Both the position numbers and the translations under genes were made by a program. 64,000 bases of DNA, taken from contig NC_016133.3 in the NCBI RefSeq assembly GCF_000005505.3, positions 31,613,008 to 31,677,007 of the forward strand, in the 5' to 3' direction. Positions 20,600-33,068 of this stretch are shown here, in pieces; within the stretch, counting starts at the first letter, position 1, and the number at the start of each line of letters is the position of its first letter. The DNA is from Brachypodium distachyon. Taxonomy: Eukaryota; Streptophyta; Magnoliopsida; Poales; Poaceae. The notes under the pieces are model-generated. The model saw nothing but the letters and a program-made list of their open reading frames with translations. It did not search any database and was not told where the DNA came from.

Positions 20600-22440
20600 A
20601 TTCGAATATCATATAAACCCATTGATTTGAGAAGAAGAAAAACATATAAACCAGGCACGGCAACAGCCACGTCATAGGGGAGAGTTGGTCCATGTAGGAT
20701 GTCGCCTGATCATGGCCAATGGGCAATGGACCCAACACTAACATGGAGATTATCATTCTTCAGAAGATGTCAAAACTATTAGCTGTCTTGGCCATAATTC
20801 CGATGGAATTCTTTTGGCCCCATGGTTAGGTTTGGCATGCGTGTCCTTGGTTGGCACACTGGCCTATCCAAGGATAACCCAGCTGGAACTTAAGTGTACT
20901 GTCCAAAATAGCCCAAAATAGTCTCCTTGTCTTGTGTGAAGACTTAAAGCGCCATTTTTCTTTATTTTAGCCTCAGTTTCATTTACTATTTTCCTTTTCC
21001 TTTTTGTGGAAGTCAAGTGGAATCTGGCCCACCCATTTTCCATTTGATCCTTCCAACCGTGGGGTGATGTGATGGGGAAGGGTATCTTCATTTGGGAACA
21101 CTTGTTTCGTTTTTCTGGAGAAAGCATTTGATCCTGAATTCCCTCTTAGCTGCCTGGCTACATTGGAAAGGTGAAATGAAGATGCTGTCCACAATAATTA
21201 GTGTGGCAGTAGTGTAACTCATCTTTATTCGCAAGCCTTACCTATTGTGTTTCTCCTCCGTTGCTGGCTTTGTTCCTTGTGCTTTTCTGGCATTTCCCTT
21301 TCTTTGAAAGCTCCCATGGAGAATGGTTCAAGTAATGGTGTCGGCCATTGGCATAGAAGAAGAATCAATCATCCATATGCCCTAGTGTGTGTGTGTGTGG
21401 GGGGGGTGGGGGGGGGGGGGTTCATTACTAGCTTAACCAGACTCTGCATGTCTGCTAAGACTTAGATATTTCATCAGATCTCATAGATTAAGAACTGATA
21501 TTACTGTATTAGGCATCATCCAGTGATCCATGCCTTAACACAGCAACGGTTCAACAGTTTTTATTTCCATTCTAGACCTCCAAACTTCATCGCGTTTTTA
21601 CGTAGGGCCTTGTGCCTAACCTGCTTCTAGAAGGCTAGACCATGATCCAGTGCATATCCACTAGTAATCCACAGTGCTTGACTTGCCGTCCGGGTCATCG
21701 ATCTTAGAATTCCATGCCCCTTGATAGCAAGTAGTGCTTAAATGGAGTATATATTCTATGCCTTGACAGAATTGACTGGCACGGCTTGTGATTAATTAGG
21801 CGGCTCGATCTGCTCGCCACGAGATTACTGTAGCAACTCACAAGTGGTACGGCATGGCCCATGGGTCCATGGGGGTGATCTGGGTATCCTATAACCCGAG
21901 ATTATGTGGAGCTCCCATGATCCTATCCACGTCATCAGAAATTTTCTTCCGTGAGAAAATAGTAGATATATAGGTGGCCACATTTTAACTATATATCGCC
22001 ATCACCGCATATGTCTTGTAGTGGGTTGCATTTGTCCATAGAGTACTAGAGTATTACAACAAGAAACTTAATCTGGGAATTTAAATTTGCAGATTGTAGG
22101 ATCATTTTTGTGGCAAATTAAGGTGTGTCGTTATTGTTATTAGTGGACAATGATGTAGTGCAATCCCACAGCAGAGGGTTTAATGATGGTGGGTTTTGGA
22201 TAGATTTGTGGGAGGAAAACCGTGCCATCTTTCGGGTGATGGTTGGATTGAGAAAGGGACGATCGAAAACGACTGCACCACGAGATGGCAATATTTAATG
22301 GAAAGAAGACTATTAAAACAATGTTTTAGCATTTGAACTTTTTTTTTCTCACAAGGTTTAATTTAGCACTTAGAATTCGATCGGTAATATGGAATGAAAA
22401 TTGGCATAGGTGTACTTTTTTGAAGATCGAGCGAAAGATA
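20600..22440. other. Spacer without recognised genes
   Basis: Apart from the GT/G tract, I see no coding region, structured repeat or transposon end that I can support here. Confidence 0.5.
21388..21420 (+). repeat. GT microsatellite with poly-G run
   Basis: A (TG)n tract runs into two G runs interrupted by a single T. It is likely variable between individuals and error-prone in sequencing. Confidence 0.85.
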
Positions 22441-22443
22441 GTA

Positions 22444-22695
22444 CTACCTCTACCTCCACTCTTAAATACAACCTTTTGTCATAAGTCAAACATTTCGAGT
22501 TTATCAAGTTTATAGAAAAATATACTGACATTTAATATCAGATAAGTATGCTATGATCATTTTAGATTTAATAAAACTAGTTTAGAGTTGTACGAAGTAG
22601 ATGTTGACATTTTGTTTATAAATTTGGTCGAACGTACGTTAGAAAGTTCGACTTATCACAAAGAAAGGACTTTTTACATTTAGAAACAGAGTGAG
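22444..22695. mobile_element. Degenerate Stowaway MITE
   Basis: 252 bp between TA dinucleotides at 22442-22443 and 22696-22697. The right end reads as CTCACTCTGTTTCTAAATG on the complement, close to the Stowaway consensus. The left end, CTACCTCTACCTCCACTCTT, is more diverged. Internal aagtcaaac and cgacttatcac segments are typical of wheat-type Stowaways. Confidence 0.7.
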
Positions 22696-22699
22696 TAAT

Positions 22700-24400
22700 A
22701 TTGTACATTTTTATTTTTCGTAAAAGTCTTGCAGCCTGACATGCATGTTGTACTAGCAGTAATTAAATCCACGAAAGAATCTCGGATTGCCTAACCGGTA
22801 CGGTGCATATACGATGGATGGGGCTGCCGAATCTGAGCGTCTTGCAAGCAAGCAAGGTGGGCTTCCGTTCCCCGGCCGGGACATATGACATTCGCATTCC
22901 CCTGGGCAACACGGCACGCATCGTGGTGGACTTACCGGTCGTGCGTTCGTGCATGACACTAGAAGAACAGGGGTTGCAGCCTTGCAGGTCGGGGGGCTCA
23001 CAGTACGCGTTCCACGAGCCGCCGTGCCCTCCGCGGCGGACGGGATCGACGTACGCTGCCCCGTGCAGCCAATGGCACGCCGATCCACGGAGATCGACAT
23101 CATATCGATCGATATAGGAGAGGGACATGCTATGGTTATGGTTGTGTTTCATGCTTTCGAAGCCAAGGAATTGTGCACAAGGAAAGGGACGTTCGCGCGC
23201 GGGGTGGGGCGTGGCGTTGGTTTGCGACTTTGCGTCGTTGGAGGGAGGTGGATCCAGATGAGATGATGACGATGCATATGAGATGAGATGATGGGATCCA
23301 GAGGAGGCACTGGGGCAGGGGAGTCGCAGGGACAGGACAGGCAACGAGGTTTGGTTGGGTTCAGACTTCACGTCGCCGCGCCTTCGCTCGCCGCCTGGCT
23401 AGCTAGTGCTACTGCCCTGCCCGCTCCTTCCTGCTCCACGTCATGCGTGCTGATCCACTGATCTGTTCTTTTGTGTGGACACGTCCCTTCAGATACGCCA
23501 TGTAATTAATTCCTTTGGACTTCGGCCGACCGTGCCTCAGCTGAGTTTGTGGTTGCTGTGCCATGCTCAATTATTTTATAACCATTTGGTTAGAATATTT
23601 TAAAAAACGGAAGTATTATAATCCATTTCAAGTGACAAACTCAGCCTTCGTGTGCTAGCTCTTTCATGTCAAACGGCACGTGTACTCGCGGCCTCTTCTT
23701 CCATGTCAAACGCACCATTAACCTTTGCACGTGTACTAGCGGCCTCTTCTTCCATGTCAAAGGGTTGTCCGTTCATGGCGCTAAGCCGAACATTCCCAAT
23801 AATCCAATGTCAGAATCATTCAAAGATCCTCGCGAAAAAAAAGGGCATTCAAAGATGCAAAAACCATTCAAAGATCGATGCATGGCTTTGGAAGAGCGAG
23901 AAGAGGAAATGTTCAATGGCTTAGAGAGCACGTCAAATGTGGTTCTCTATGTCATCCTCTCTTAGATTTCTAAACAGAAACGTGCGGCCCAAGTTTGAAG
24001 TGTCTGCTGAATGGCATGGATTTCAGATTTGGGCAAACCAAGAAAGAACAGATCAACCTTGCACGAAACTGACTAAACAGACCGGATGGCGGGCACCGGC
24101 TCAACTGGGTTCAGGCCCATTTCTGCACAACGTACAGGCTGCCAGCCCAAAAAAGCTGCGCGCTATTCTCAATCTCAAAGACAAAAAAGTTGCTCGCTAC
24201 TCAATCGTTTTGTCCCGTGTTCTGAGAAAAATTCGCCTTTGTTCCGTGAGTGGCTTAGGTCACATCTTCTACGGCCAATCTGCAGCCGGGCTCTAATTTT
24301 TTTTTTTCAAAAAAGAGAGTATATTTCCGTCATCTGCATCAATCGATGCACACAACAATATTATTATAAAGCCAAAATCAACGTATCAACATTCTCGTTA
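22700..24400. other. Spacer with a short duplicated segment
   Basis: GC-rich at 22760-23400 but without a convincing gene. At 23664-23762 the segment catgtcaaacg-gcacgtgtact-gcggcctcttctt occurs twice in tandem, partially followed by a third start. The rest is unremarkable. Confidence 0.45.
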
Positions 24401-24529
24401 CTCCATCCGTACCGAAATTCTTGTCGCAAAGGCTTCAGAAAGACCATTTTACAAAAACGTCCTCAGATTTACAATAATTACAGGTCCACTAATATCAACA
24501 ATTTGAAATTCAAATCTCCACCATCTCCT

Positions 24530-25680
24530 CCCCAGGTTGCTTCTGCCAGCATCTTTCTAGGTCGCTTCCGCCTCCTCCTTCCTCTCTCCTCTCTCCAGGC
24601 GCAGGTCGTCTCCCCCTTCCTCTCTCCTCTCTCCAAGCGCAGGTCGTCTCCCCCTTCCCATCTCCAGTTCGCCTCCTTCCTCTCTCCAGCCATGCGCCTT
24701 CCTTTCTCCAGACTCCAGCTTTGAACTCCAGAAGGCAGCAATATGCACACACAGATTTTAACTTCAGCCCTCCTGAAGATGATGCTGAAGCAGCAGGTAA
24801 CTGATCAGTGCCTTTGCAACTCCTGCAACAGAACAGAGCCAAAATTAGATTGAGTATCCCTACAGATTTGTGCTTTTGCAGCAAAATACTCCAAATACAG
24901 AACAAAGAATGTGCAGAATAGGTGTTCTTATTCAGAATAGTTGTAACCATCACATGCTTAAATTGTTGAGAACATTGCATTTTCATTAAATAAAGAACAC
25001 ATAATGTTGAGATCACAACATGCTCAGTACTCCATGCATTTGGTTCAGAATTGTCTATGTGTAGTATAGAGCATGCACACACAATTTCAGAATAGAGCAA
25101 GTATTGTGGATTTGGTTCACAATACAGCATGCACACACAGTTTCAGAATAGAGCAAGTATTATGGATTTAGTTAGAAATAGAGCATGCACACACGGTTTC
25201 AGAATTGATAACACATCATGTTCAGTACCCCATGCATTTGGTTCAGATTTGTCTATGTGCAGAGTCTATGAGTAGCCATTACTCACATAAATCAGACTAG
25301 AGCAGTTGTATGTGTGAATTTAAATCTCTAATCTCATAAATCGCTCAAATCACAGGAGCAACAGCCACAAGTTAAACTTACAGTGATTAGCCGACAAGAG
25401 CACGATGACTTCGCCCGTCGCGCGATGCCGTCGTACGCCACTGTCACCTCTTGCCTGCCATCGCCCGCAGACGAGCTACGCCGCCCGGCATCTCCATCGC
25501 CCGCCAGCAGGCATCTCGGCCCCTGCCTTCACGGGCTCATCTGCCATACCCCATCTTCAATAGAGTTCTGCCTCTGCCTTCGCTTGGCGTGCCGCAATCT
25601 CCCATCTGCTGCAGAGTTCTGCCTCTGCCTTCGCTTGGCCTGCCGCCATCCCCCATCTGCAACAGAAACAAGCAGAAAAA
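24530..25680 (+). repeat. Left arm of the mariner element: short direct repeats
   Basis: Contains a duplicated CT-rich block with gcgcaggtcgtctccccctt (about 24600-24655), several copies of agaatagagca-ttggttca-type sequence (24900-25260), and a 51-bp duplication around gagttctgcctctgccttcg (25560-25650). Probably the promoter and leader of the transposase gene, but no TATA box was assigned. Confidence 0.5.
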
Positions 25681-25710
25681 GAAAGAAGTGGACGAACAAG
25701 AAGTGAAGAA

Positions 25711-27503
25711 ATGGAGGAAGAAACTGTACATGAAGCAGATTTTCAAGCAGATGCTCAGCAAGAACAACAAGTAGATGTGCAAGTCATTGAACATACAGCT
25801 CAGCAAGAACATCACGTAGATGAGCAAGTCAATGAAGATATACCTCAGCAAGAACAACAAGTGGATGAGCAAGTCAATGAAGATATAACTCAGCAAGAAC
25901 ATCAAGTAGATGAAGATATGCCCATAGAAGATGAAGATGTTGAAGCAGCAGATAACTCAAATAAACTATTGTTTCTTAACCATCACATGTTTGTGCATGG
26001 AGTACTATAGATTTGTTTCTTAAAACTAAAAATGTAGGAGTAAATCACAACATGTACATGTTCAGAACAGCACGTACCATGAGTAACCACTACAGCAAGT
26101 TCTCCATGTATAGACATCAAATTAACACATGCATGTTTTCTTAAATGGAGTACAGTACTGAAAATAGAGTTGTTATATGGAGAATAACTTATCTTTCGGT
26201 CTTTTGCAGGTGCTCAACAACAACGACGAAGGGACCTGCCAAATGAACACAGATTTGGTGCTTATATTGCATTGAAGGCACTAAGCATAAATGGACAGAC
26301 ACTATTAAAGGACAAGATGCATGTTGCCAATCTTTTGGATACAACTATTAGAACAATGGAGAGAATATGGAAACTAGCACACGAGCAGATTGCGCAAGGC
26401 CTACCTCTTGACCTTTCTAACAAAAAAAAAGGGCAGAGCATGCCACAAGCGAGCTAATCTAGATCTATCTAGGATTGCTACAATACCGCTAAACAGAAGG
26501 AGAACAGTAAGAGCACTAGCTAGAGCTATGAGTGTTAGTTGTACAACGCTGCACAGAAGGTTCCAATGGGAAGATATAAAGTGCTGCACTAGCACCTTAA
26601 AGCCCACACTTAAGCCATCAAACAGAATATCAAGATTGAAATTCTGTGTTTCCATGTTGGATGAAGAAACACTAGGAAATACAAGGCCAACCTTTAAAGA
26701 TATGACCAACATAGTGCATATTGATGAAAAGTGGTTTGATATGACCAAGAAGAAAGCCACCTATTACCTCTATCCTTTAGAAACATGCCCCTTGTGCACT
26801 GTTCATAATAAGAACAGCATTGGGAAAGTGATGTTTCTAACGGCAGTGGCAAGACCTAAGTATGACGAAAATGGTGCTATGATCTTTGATGGCAAAATAG
26901 GGGTGTGGCCATTTGTGAAGGAAACTCCAACAACTAGGAGTAGTCAGAATAGAGAGAGGGGGACATTAGAAATTAAGTCAATTAATGTGAACCGGGAAGT
27001 CATGAGGCAGTTTATGTGTGATAAAGTTGTTCTAGCTATACAAGACATGTGGCCTGATGAAGATATTGGGAGAACAGTTTTTATACAGCAGGACAACGCA
27101 AGAACTCATGTGCTACCTAATGATGAAGCTTTCCTACAAGTTGTATCAAAAACTGACCTAGACATTCAACTAATGCAGCAGCCGGCAAACTCTCCGGATA
27201 TGAATGTACCAGACTTAGGATTCTTCAAGTCTATTCAATCCTTAACAGATTGCAGAGTACCTACAACATGAACTCATAGAAAATGTGGAGGAAGAATTTG
27301 ATAATTATGACGCGAACAAGTTGGCTAGAGTTTTCATAACACTACAATCATGCATGCTAGAGGTTATGAAAGAAGAAGGTGGCAATGGATACAAGATCCA
27401 ACACCTCAACAAGGATAGAATGCAAAGGGAAGGAAACTTATCTGCTTCTCTAGATTGTGACGCTAAACTGTACCAGAACACTTTAGCACTGTTGAACCAG
27501 TGA
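25711..27503 (+). pseudogene. Mariner-like transposase, frameshifted
   Basis: A first segment from the ATG at 25711 encodes an acidic, Gln-rich region with four 15-residue repeats. An intron follows, ending in TTTGCAG at 26203-26209; I could not resolve its donor. The conserved part starts about 26210. It has a helix-turn-helix DNA-binding region (LLDTTIRTMERIWKLAHEQI, then LARAMSVSCTTLHRRF) and the catalytic triad: D in VHIDEKWF, D in FIQQDNARTH, and D in NVPDLGFF. The last two are separated by 39 residues, which defines the plant DD39D class. The C-terminus ends at a TGA after LALLNQ. The frame breaks at an A9 run near 26421-26430 and again near 27246. All three catalytic Asp codons are present despite the breaks. 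Confidence 0.85.
25756..25932 (+). repeat. 45-bp coding tandem repeat, four copies
   Basis: Units start at 25756, 25801, 25846 and 25891, each opening cagcaagaacaNcaNgtaga-type sequence. In frame they encode QQEQQVDEQVNED-like 15-residue repeats; the last is divergent. They form the acidic N-terminal extension of the transposase. Confidence 0.88.
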
Positions 27504-27589
27504 TGAGAAGAGAAGCTACTGGACTTAATGATGAGAAGACTAGATATGGTTCAGTTAATGATGAGATGAGACACTACTTGTATTGTTAT

Positions 27590-29300
27590 TTTTTTTAAAA
27601 GATCTTGTCATATGAACTTCAGATTCAGTTATAGTGCAGTTTAATTTCAGTTTAAGTTCAGGTTCAGTTAAAGTGCAGTTTAAATTTAGTTAAAGTTCAG
27701 TTAAGTTTCATTTTAATTTCAGTTAAAGTTCAGTAAAGTCATTGTTGTCATTTCAGTAATTTCAGGATTGGTTTCTATACATGGTTAAAGTTTCCTGGTT
27801 TAAGTTCAGATTTCAGGATTGGTTTCTATACATGGTTCATTGTTGTCATTGATGCTTTACTTGTCATTGTTGCTATTTTTATCATTGATGAGAGTACTCC
27901 AATGATATTGAGAAATGATATTGAAGTTACTGCACCAGCGAAATGATATTGAAGTTCAGTTAAAGGTCAGTAAAGTTCAGGTTTAACTTCAGCTTTTAAA
28001 GTTCACTAGTTCAGGTTAGATTCAGTTTAAGTTCAGGTTTAAGAAATTGGGGTAGAAGAGAGATTGAGATGAGAAGAAACTAAGAAATTGGAGTAGATTG
28101 AGAGAGAAGATGATTCAGGTTTAGGTTCAGATTCAAATAAGTTTAAATTCAGGTTTAGGTTCAGAGAAGAGAAGAGAGCATAGAGAAGTGAAGAGAGATT
28201 GAGAAAGAAGAGTGAGAGAGAAGAGAAGAGAGTATATATATTCCAACAGTAATCAGAAGATAGATGTACAACAAGCATATATATTCAGCAATCACACTAT
28301 TAGTAAAACCAAGAAATCAACAGATGGACTACTGGCGAAGTGAGGTGTATAGCATGCATCTATATACAACAATCAACAAGTGTACATCAATCAAACTAAT
28401 TAAACAAGTGGGGTGCATAGCATGCATGTATATACACCAATCAATAAGCAAGTGTACATCAATCAAACTAATTAAACAATTGAGGTGTATAGCATGCATG
28501 CACATACATCAATCTGCCATCAGAGATTGAGATCAGTGCACAACAATCAGCATATATACTCCTAGCAATCAGAAAAGATAGAGTACAGTAGGAGTACTTA
28601 TCTTGATATAGATAGATGTAGACCAATGCTTCACTGCTGTAGATGGTCCTAGCAAAATCTGCACCGGATCATGGAGTACATTAACATAATCTACAAAGAT
28701 CAGAGAGCATAGCAAACACAGAAACAAGAACAAGAACATATTTTCACAAATGCTACTCATAGAGCTTTCCGAATTGATTTGAGAGAGAGAGAGAAGAGAT
28801 GAGAGATTGAGAGGAAAAGAGAAAAGAGGAGAGAGATTGAGAGAGAAGAGAGGATAGGTGGTTTAAGCTTTTAAAGTTTAAGTTAGATTCAGTTTAAGTT
28901 CAGCTTTTAAAGTTCAGGTTTAAGTTAGATTCAGTTTGGCCTTAGGTTCAGATTCAGTTTTGAGTTTTAAGTACAGTTTAACCTTAAGTTCAGATTCGGA
29001 TTCAGTTTTGAGTTTTAAGTTCAGTTTAACCTTTTGCTCAGGTTTAACCTTAGTTACAGGTTTAAGTTCAGGTTTAAGAGAGAAGAGAAGATTGAGAAAA
29101 GAGATTAAGAGAGAAAAGAGATTGAGAGAAGCATATACTGCTATTTCCATATGATCTATGTTTATGGCAGATTTAATAGAGAATGAGAGAAGAGAAGAGA
29201 TTAAGAGAGAAGAGGAGAGAGAAGAGAGTATAAGAAGAGAAGAGAGAAGAGAGATTGAGAGGAGAGAAGAGAAGAGAGAATTATGATACAGTATAGATCT
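27590..29300 (+). repeat. Right arm of the mariner element: gttcag and gagaaga repeats
   Basis: Long degenerate arrays of a gttcagtttaa-type 10-12-mer (27620-28160 and 28870-29070) alternate with GA-rich tracts (28040-28250, 28780-28850, 29080-29280). At 28370-28510 an approximately 75-bp unit around aagtgtacatcaatcaaact is repeated. No coding region was recognised. Confidence 0.65.
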
Positions 29301-29962
29301 TGTATGCAAAGGAGCTCTAACAGACAAGAAAAGATCATGGAGTACTACTTATGCGAATCTAGACAAGGACATCATGGTATACAGAGACGAGAACGGTGTA
29401 TAGATCTTGTATGCAAAAAATATGTCATTCACATCATTGCCCTCAATCAGACAAGTTCAGGTTTAATTAAGCATGTACAAAGACAAAACTAAACATCATG
29501 GTATACCGAGTAAAAATCAGAAGAACATCATGCTTATCTACTCCACTCACATCAAACATGTACAACAACATGAAAGCAAAGCTAATCTAATATAAAACAA
29601 ATATGGATTCGGCAAAGCTAATCAGCATAAATACCCCTAGCAATCAGAAAAGATATGTACAGTACTCCTACTTGAACAAGAACATACTACAGCTAAACAA
29701 GAACAGAGCCATCGCAAAAAAAGAAAGAACAAGAACAGAGCACAATACCTTGAGCCTTAGCCGCTCCTCCTCGTCGTGCCGGGGCCTGTTGAGGAGCTGC
29801 TCCTCGTCGTCTCCGCCGCCTTGAGGAGCTGCTCCTACTCGTCGCCGTCGTTGAGGAGCCGCTCCTACTCGTCACCAAGAATAAAAACATCAATCTTTCG
29901 CCGTTGCCGCAACATGACTACAGCTAGCCAACTGAACAGAGAAACGGAATAAAAAACCTAAC

Positions 29963-30119
29963 CTGAGTACTCCTCGTCACGCCGCCGTGAGGAGCAGCAG
30001 CTGCTCCCCTTCTTTCGCTGCTGCTGCTCCTCCTCGGGTTGCGGCGGCGGGCCACCGGATCCGGCCTCGAAGCCACCGGATCTGACCAAAGGTGCCTCCT
30101 TTTTGGTCGGAGAAACCAT
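29963..30119 (-). other. Exon-like minus-strand frame inside the mariner right end
   Basis: From an ATG at 30119-30117 (minus strand) 52 codons stay open to a plausible donor CTCAG|GTTAGG at 29963. The frame has high third-position GC and a Gln/Glu- and Ser-rich composition. It is not related to the transposase. Further down the minus strand, three repeats of a gagcagctcctcaa-type 30-mer (29789-29879) end at a possible donor near 29747. This may be a captured host gene fragment, a second element-borne transcript, or chance in GC-rich DNA. Confidence 0.22.
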
Positions 30120-30435
30120 CTTGGCCAGTGCCGGCGGACAAGAGAGGGGAAGGTGGAGGGGAGCGGCGCGGAGAAAGGAGGGGAAGGTGCAGGGGAGGGA
30201 GGTGGAGGCAACCATAGCGCTGCGGGGGCAAGAGGGAGAGCGGCGGCGGGGCTAGAGGGAGAGGGAGAGCGGCATCGGGGGTGAGAGGGAGAGGAGAGGG
30301 GGACGGGGGCGAGGCCGAGAGGGAGGGGGGGGGGTGGTGGAGTAACTGATTGGACGGCGGAGCAAGGCCGTAGAAAGAGGAGGGGGGGTTTTGTAAAAAA
30401 GCCGCCGCGACAAGAATTTCGGTGCAGAGGGAGTA

Positions 30436-31540
30436 CATCTCAAGATGCATGAAAGAAACCACAAAAGATTGAAAAAATCATCCATTGTCCAGTTTACGAT
30501 CAGCGCGTCACCCAGACCGGTTGTAAAGCTCCCATGCTACCTTCTCCGTACGGCTGCACCCAGAATTCATAAACTCCTTGGCCACCATCGGAACAGTGGG
30601 GACCAGGAACCGAGCCAGTGCGTCGCCCGGCAAACCCCCTACAAAAAATTGGAAGCTTTCTTTTTATTGAACACCAAATCATTACGACAATTTTAAATAG
30701 ACCAAGAAATCGGACAAGACACAACAAGAATGAGCGATTTGAGAGATTTCTCCATCCCACTAAGCCAACGACAAAACAAATTCATAATGCAAGTGGGAGG
30801 TGGGAGATTAAACGTCACAAAAACAATTCTCCACACCAAGCGAACCATAGGACACTCGAAGAACACTTTTATCGTTGAAATTGTATTCTTCCTTTTTTTT
30901 AAGCTAGTTTAAAAGTTGTTGAAAGCCTATTCTTTTGGGTTTTCAAAAGCTCGTCCAAACAATTTACCCGTTCAAAGTTGTGGCCTGGTGGGTGCATGTT
31001 CAACTTACTTACGTACGTGTATAAACAGAAATTACCCAAATCGCTTTGAAAATCCAGATTCACGGCAACAATCATCGGGCAGGGACCCTACTACCCTTCC
31101 AGGTTCCTCATCCTCGCCAGCACGAACGAATGAGCTAAATAACCGACAACGTGAGCTAGCCGGTTCCACAGTACCCCACGGCCCCAACCTGAGCTAGTCC
31201 ACTAAAACCGTACTAATAAAAAGGCCATCTGAATTTTCTGATGGTTTCAGATTATTGATCAGAAGCATCAACTTGCACGGTGCCACCAAGCTCCGTCGAT
31301 CGATCCGTTCACAGGCAACAGGAACGGGCTATCCGCGGTTGCAACCTGCAGCCCAGCAGCAGTGCAGTAACTGCGGCATGACTAGCTACCAACGACCAAC
31401 TGTGAACTTCACGGCAGTCGAGGAGGTCCCTGCCCCTTGGTTGACGCCAGTTCTTACCTGGGAGCGTTTGCTATGGGAGGTGTATATCCGATCCTTGAAT
31501 CCGTGCGACGCATCTCTTGATGCCAGTTCTTGTTTGGGAG
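30436..31540. other. Spacer without recognised genes
   Basis: No supported coding region or element end was found between the mariner element and the Harbinger-like sequence. Confidence 0.45.
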
Positions 31541-31548
31541 CAAGGCAG

Positions 31549-33020
31549 GGGTCCGTTTGTTTGGGCTCCAAGAATCCGCTCCAAGCTTCTACGATGCAGA
31601 AGCTGAAACCCAAACAAACAACTTGTTTTGGACCGGTTCCTACCAACGGCTACCGTGGAGCGCTCCAAACCGATACATTACGAACGAGAAGCTGCCATTT
31701 CGGTGTTTCCGGCCACGGCTGCAGCTCCAGAACCGAACATTTTACCGATTTACCCTCCCACCAATTCACATACAACACCCAAATTGCCACTCATCGCTTC
31801 GTTCTATTCCCAACCAACCCGAACGACCGGACCCTCTTCCGGTCTCCTGGCCGCCACCTATCTCGCTCTATCTCTCCAGCCACCGGCGGTGGCCGTCGCC
31901 TCTTTCTCTGGCCGTTAGCTCCTCCGCCTTGCTCCTCGGGACAGCGGAACAGATCTGCATCCCTCCTCTCCGTGGCCCCCAACCGCCACCAGCCCACCCC
32001 CACGAGCTCGGAGCTCCTATCCCGTGGATGGCGCGGCCACTCGCTCTCTTGCCACCGACGTCGCACCGAGCTTCCAAGGCCGCCGCCACGCGATCCTACT
32101 CCCACCGCCCCCTGCTCCCCTGAGTTCCCGCCGTCCCCCTCGTACCTCCGGTCGCGCTACAGCAACTCCCGCCGCCCCTTGCTCCCCCGAGTTCTCCCCA
32201 TACAACAGCTCACGCCAGAGTAGCTGAGAAGGTGGAGGCGCTGGAGCGCCTAAGCGTTGATTGCTCCAGGCCCAGCTCGCTCCGTTCTCTCGATCCGGGT
32301 TGTGGTCTCGATTTGGGATGCTCTCTGGGTTTTTTTTCCTGTTCTTGTTAGGTAGGAGTATGCGGCCGGAAGGAACCGCCATCTCCCTCTGCTTTTGGTC
32401 TGGTACTCTGGTCAGTTATGTTCTTCTAGTTCTTTCTTGGAGACTTGGAGATCGCTACATATTCCTCGATATAAAGACCACAGACTGAAGAGACCTGGAC
32501 TATTAGGTCCCATTGTCATACTGTCTATCTGTTTATAAATAGTCCACTTAGCAGCATAATTGAACGAACATGCCTGGAGGTGAGTTAGTGTATAAACATG
32601 ACTGGATGTGAGTTAATGTATGCATGCGTGTGAATGTGCCAAAATTTTGCAAAATTGCTCACTGTTCTTTTTGATGTATATATGTGTATTTCTGTAAGAT
32701 GCTATGACTTGGAAATAGGTCAACCAAATTCTTGTCACATGTATAATACATATATATACACTGTCTAATTCAGTGAAAATTGGTCAACTGCAGGTAAAAA
32801 CAACTCTTAAATGACTTGTTTACAGTTAAAATGATACAATCAGTACTTATACCGAATCTACAGAACTACAGGGTCATTTATGTCATTTCAGCACATTTCA
32901 GCTGCAGCCACAGCTATGAAACAAACACACATCAGACAACTTCAATCTTACAGCTGCAGCTAGCAGCCCCAGCTGATTCTGGGAGCTGCAGCCGTAGAAT
33001 CTGCAGCTGTGGAGTTCCAG
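31549..33020. mobile_element. Harbinger-like (Tourist-type) element, ends only
   Basis: The left end GGGTCCGTTTGTTTGGGCT and the right end, on the complement GGTTGTGTTTGTTTGGGCT, face each other. The right end is followed by TTA at 33021-33023, as expected for this superfamily, but the left flank is cag, so there is no matching duplication. A further inverted copy of the motif at 31594-31620 (cccaaacaaacaa) makes a short terminal hairpin. The interior is GC-rich at 31850-32230 without a recognised protein. The boundaries are uncertain. Confidence 0.4.
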
Positions 33021-33068
33021 CCCAAACAAACACAACCTTAGCGTCTAGCGTCGGGAGGATCCACAGTG

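Larger units (their letters stand above)
24401..30433 (+). mobile_element. Full-length mariner-like element (plant DD39D type)
   Basis: 6033 bp flanked by TA at 24399-24400 and 30434-30435. The left end is CTCCATCCGTACCGAAATTC and the right end, on the complement, CTCCCTCTGCACCGAAATTC. Both then continue TTGTCGC, so the inverted ends are about 27 bp with a few mismatches. A transposase of the plant mariner family lies in the middle on the plus strand. Left and right arms are long, non-coding and rich in short repeats. Plant elements of this kind are usually about 5 kb, so 6 kb is on the long side. Two frameshifts in the transposase suggest the copy is inactive, although both ends look intact and it could still be moved in trans. 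Confidence 0.88.

Noticed and set aside
22763..23371. A 202-codon minus-strand frame and overlapping plus-strand frames
   Set aside because: No family similarity seen and several frames open at once in GC-rich DNA. No splice or promoter context supports a gene.
24510..25136. A 208-codon minus-strand frame in the mariner left arm
   Set aside because: The second half is translated GA-rich repeat and no protein family is recognisable. It lies in the non-coding arm of the element.
25756..25935. Regularly spaced repeats resembling a CRISPR array
   Set aside because: The 45-bp units are contiguous, coding and without unique spacers, and lie within a plant transposon.
31255..32223. A 322-codon open frame on the plus strand
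   Set aside because: Composition is Ser/Pro/Arg-rich with no family motif. It lies across the left end of a Harbinger-like element, and competing long frames occur on both strands of the same GC-rich block.
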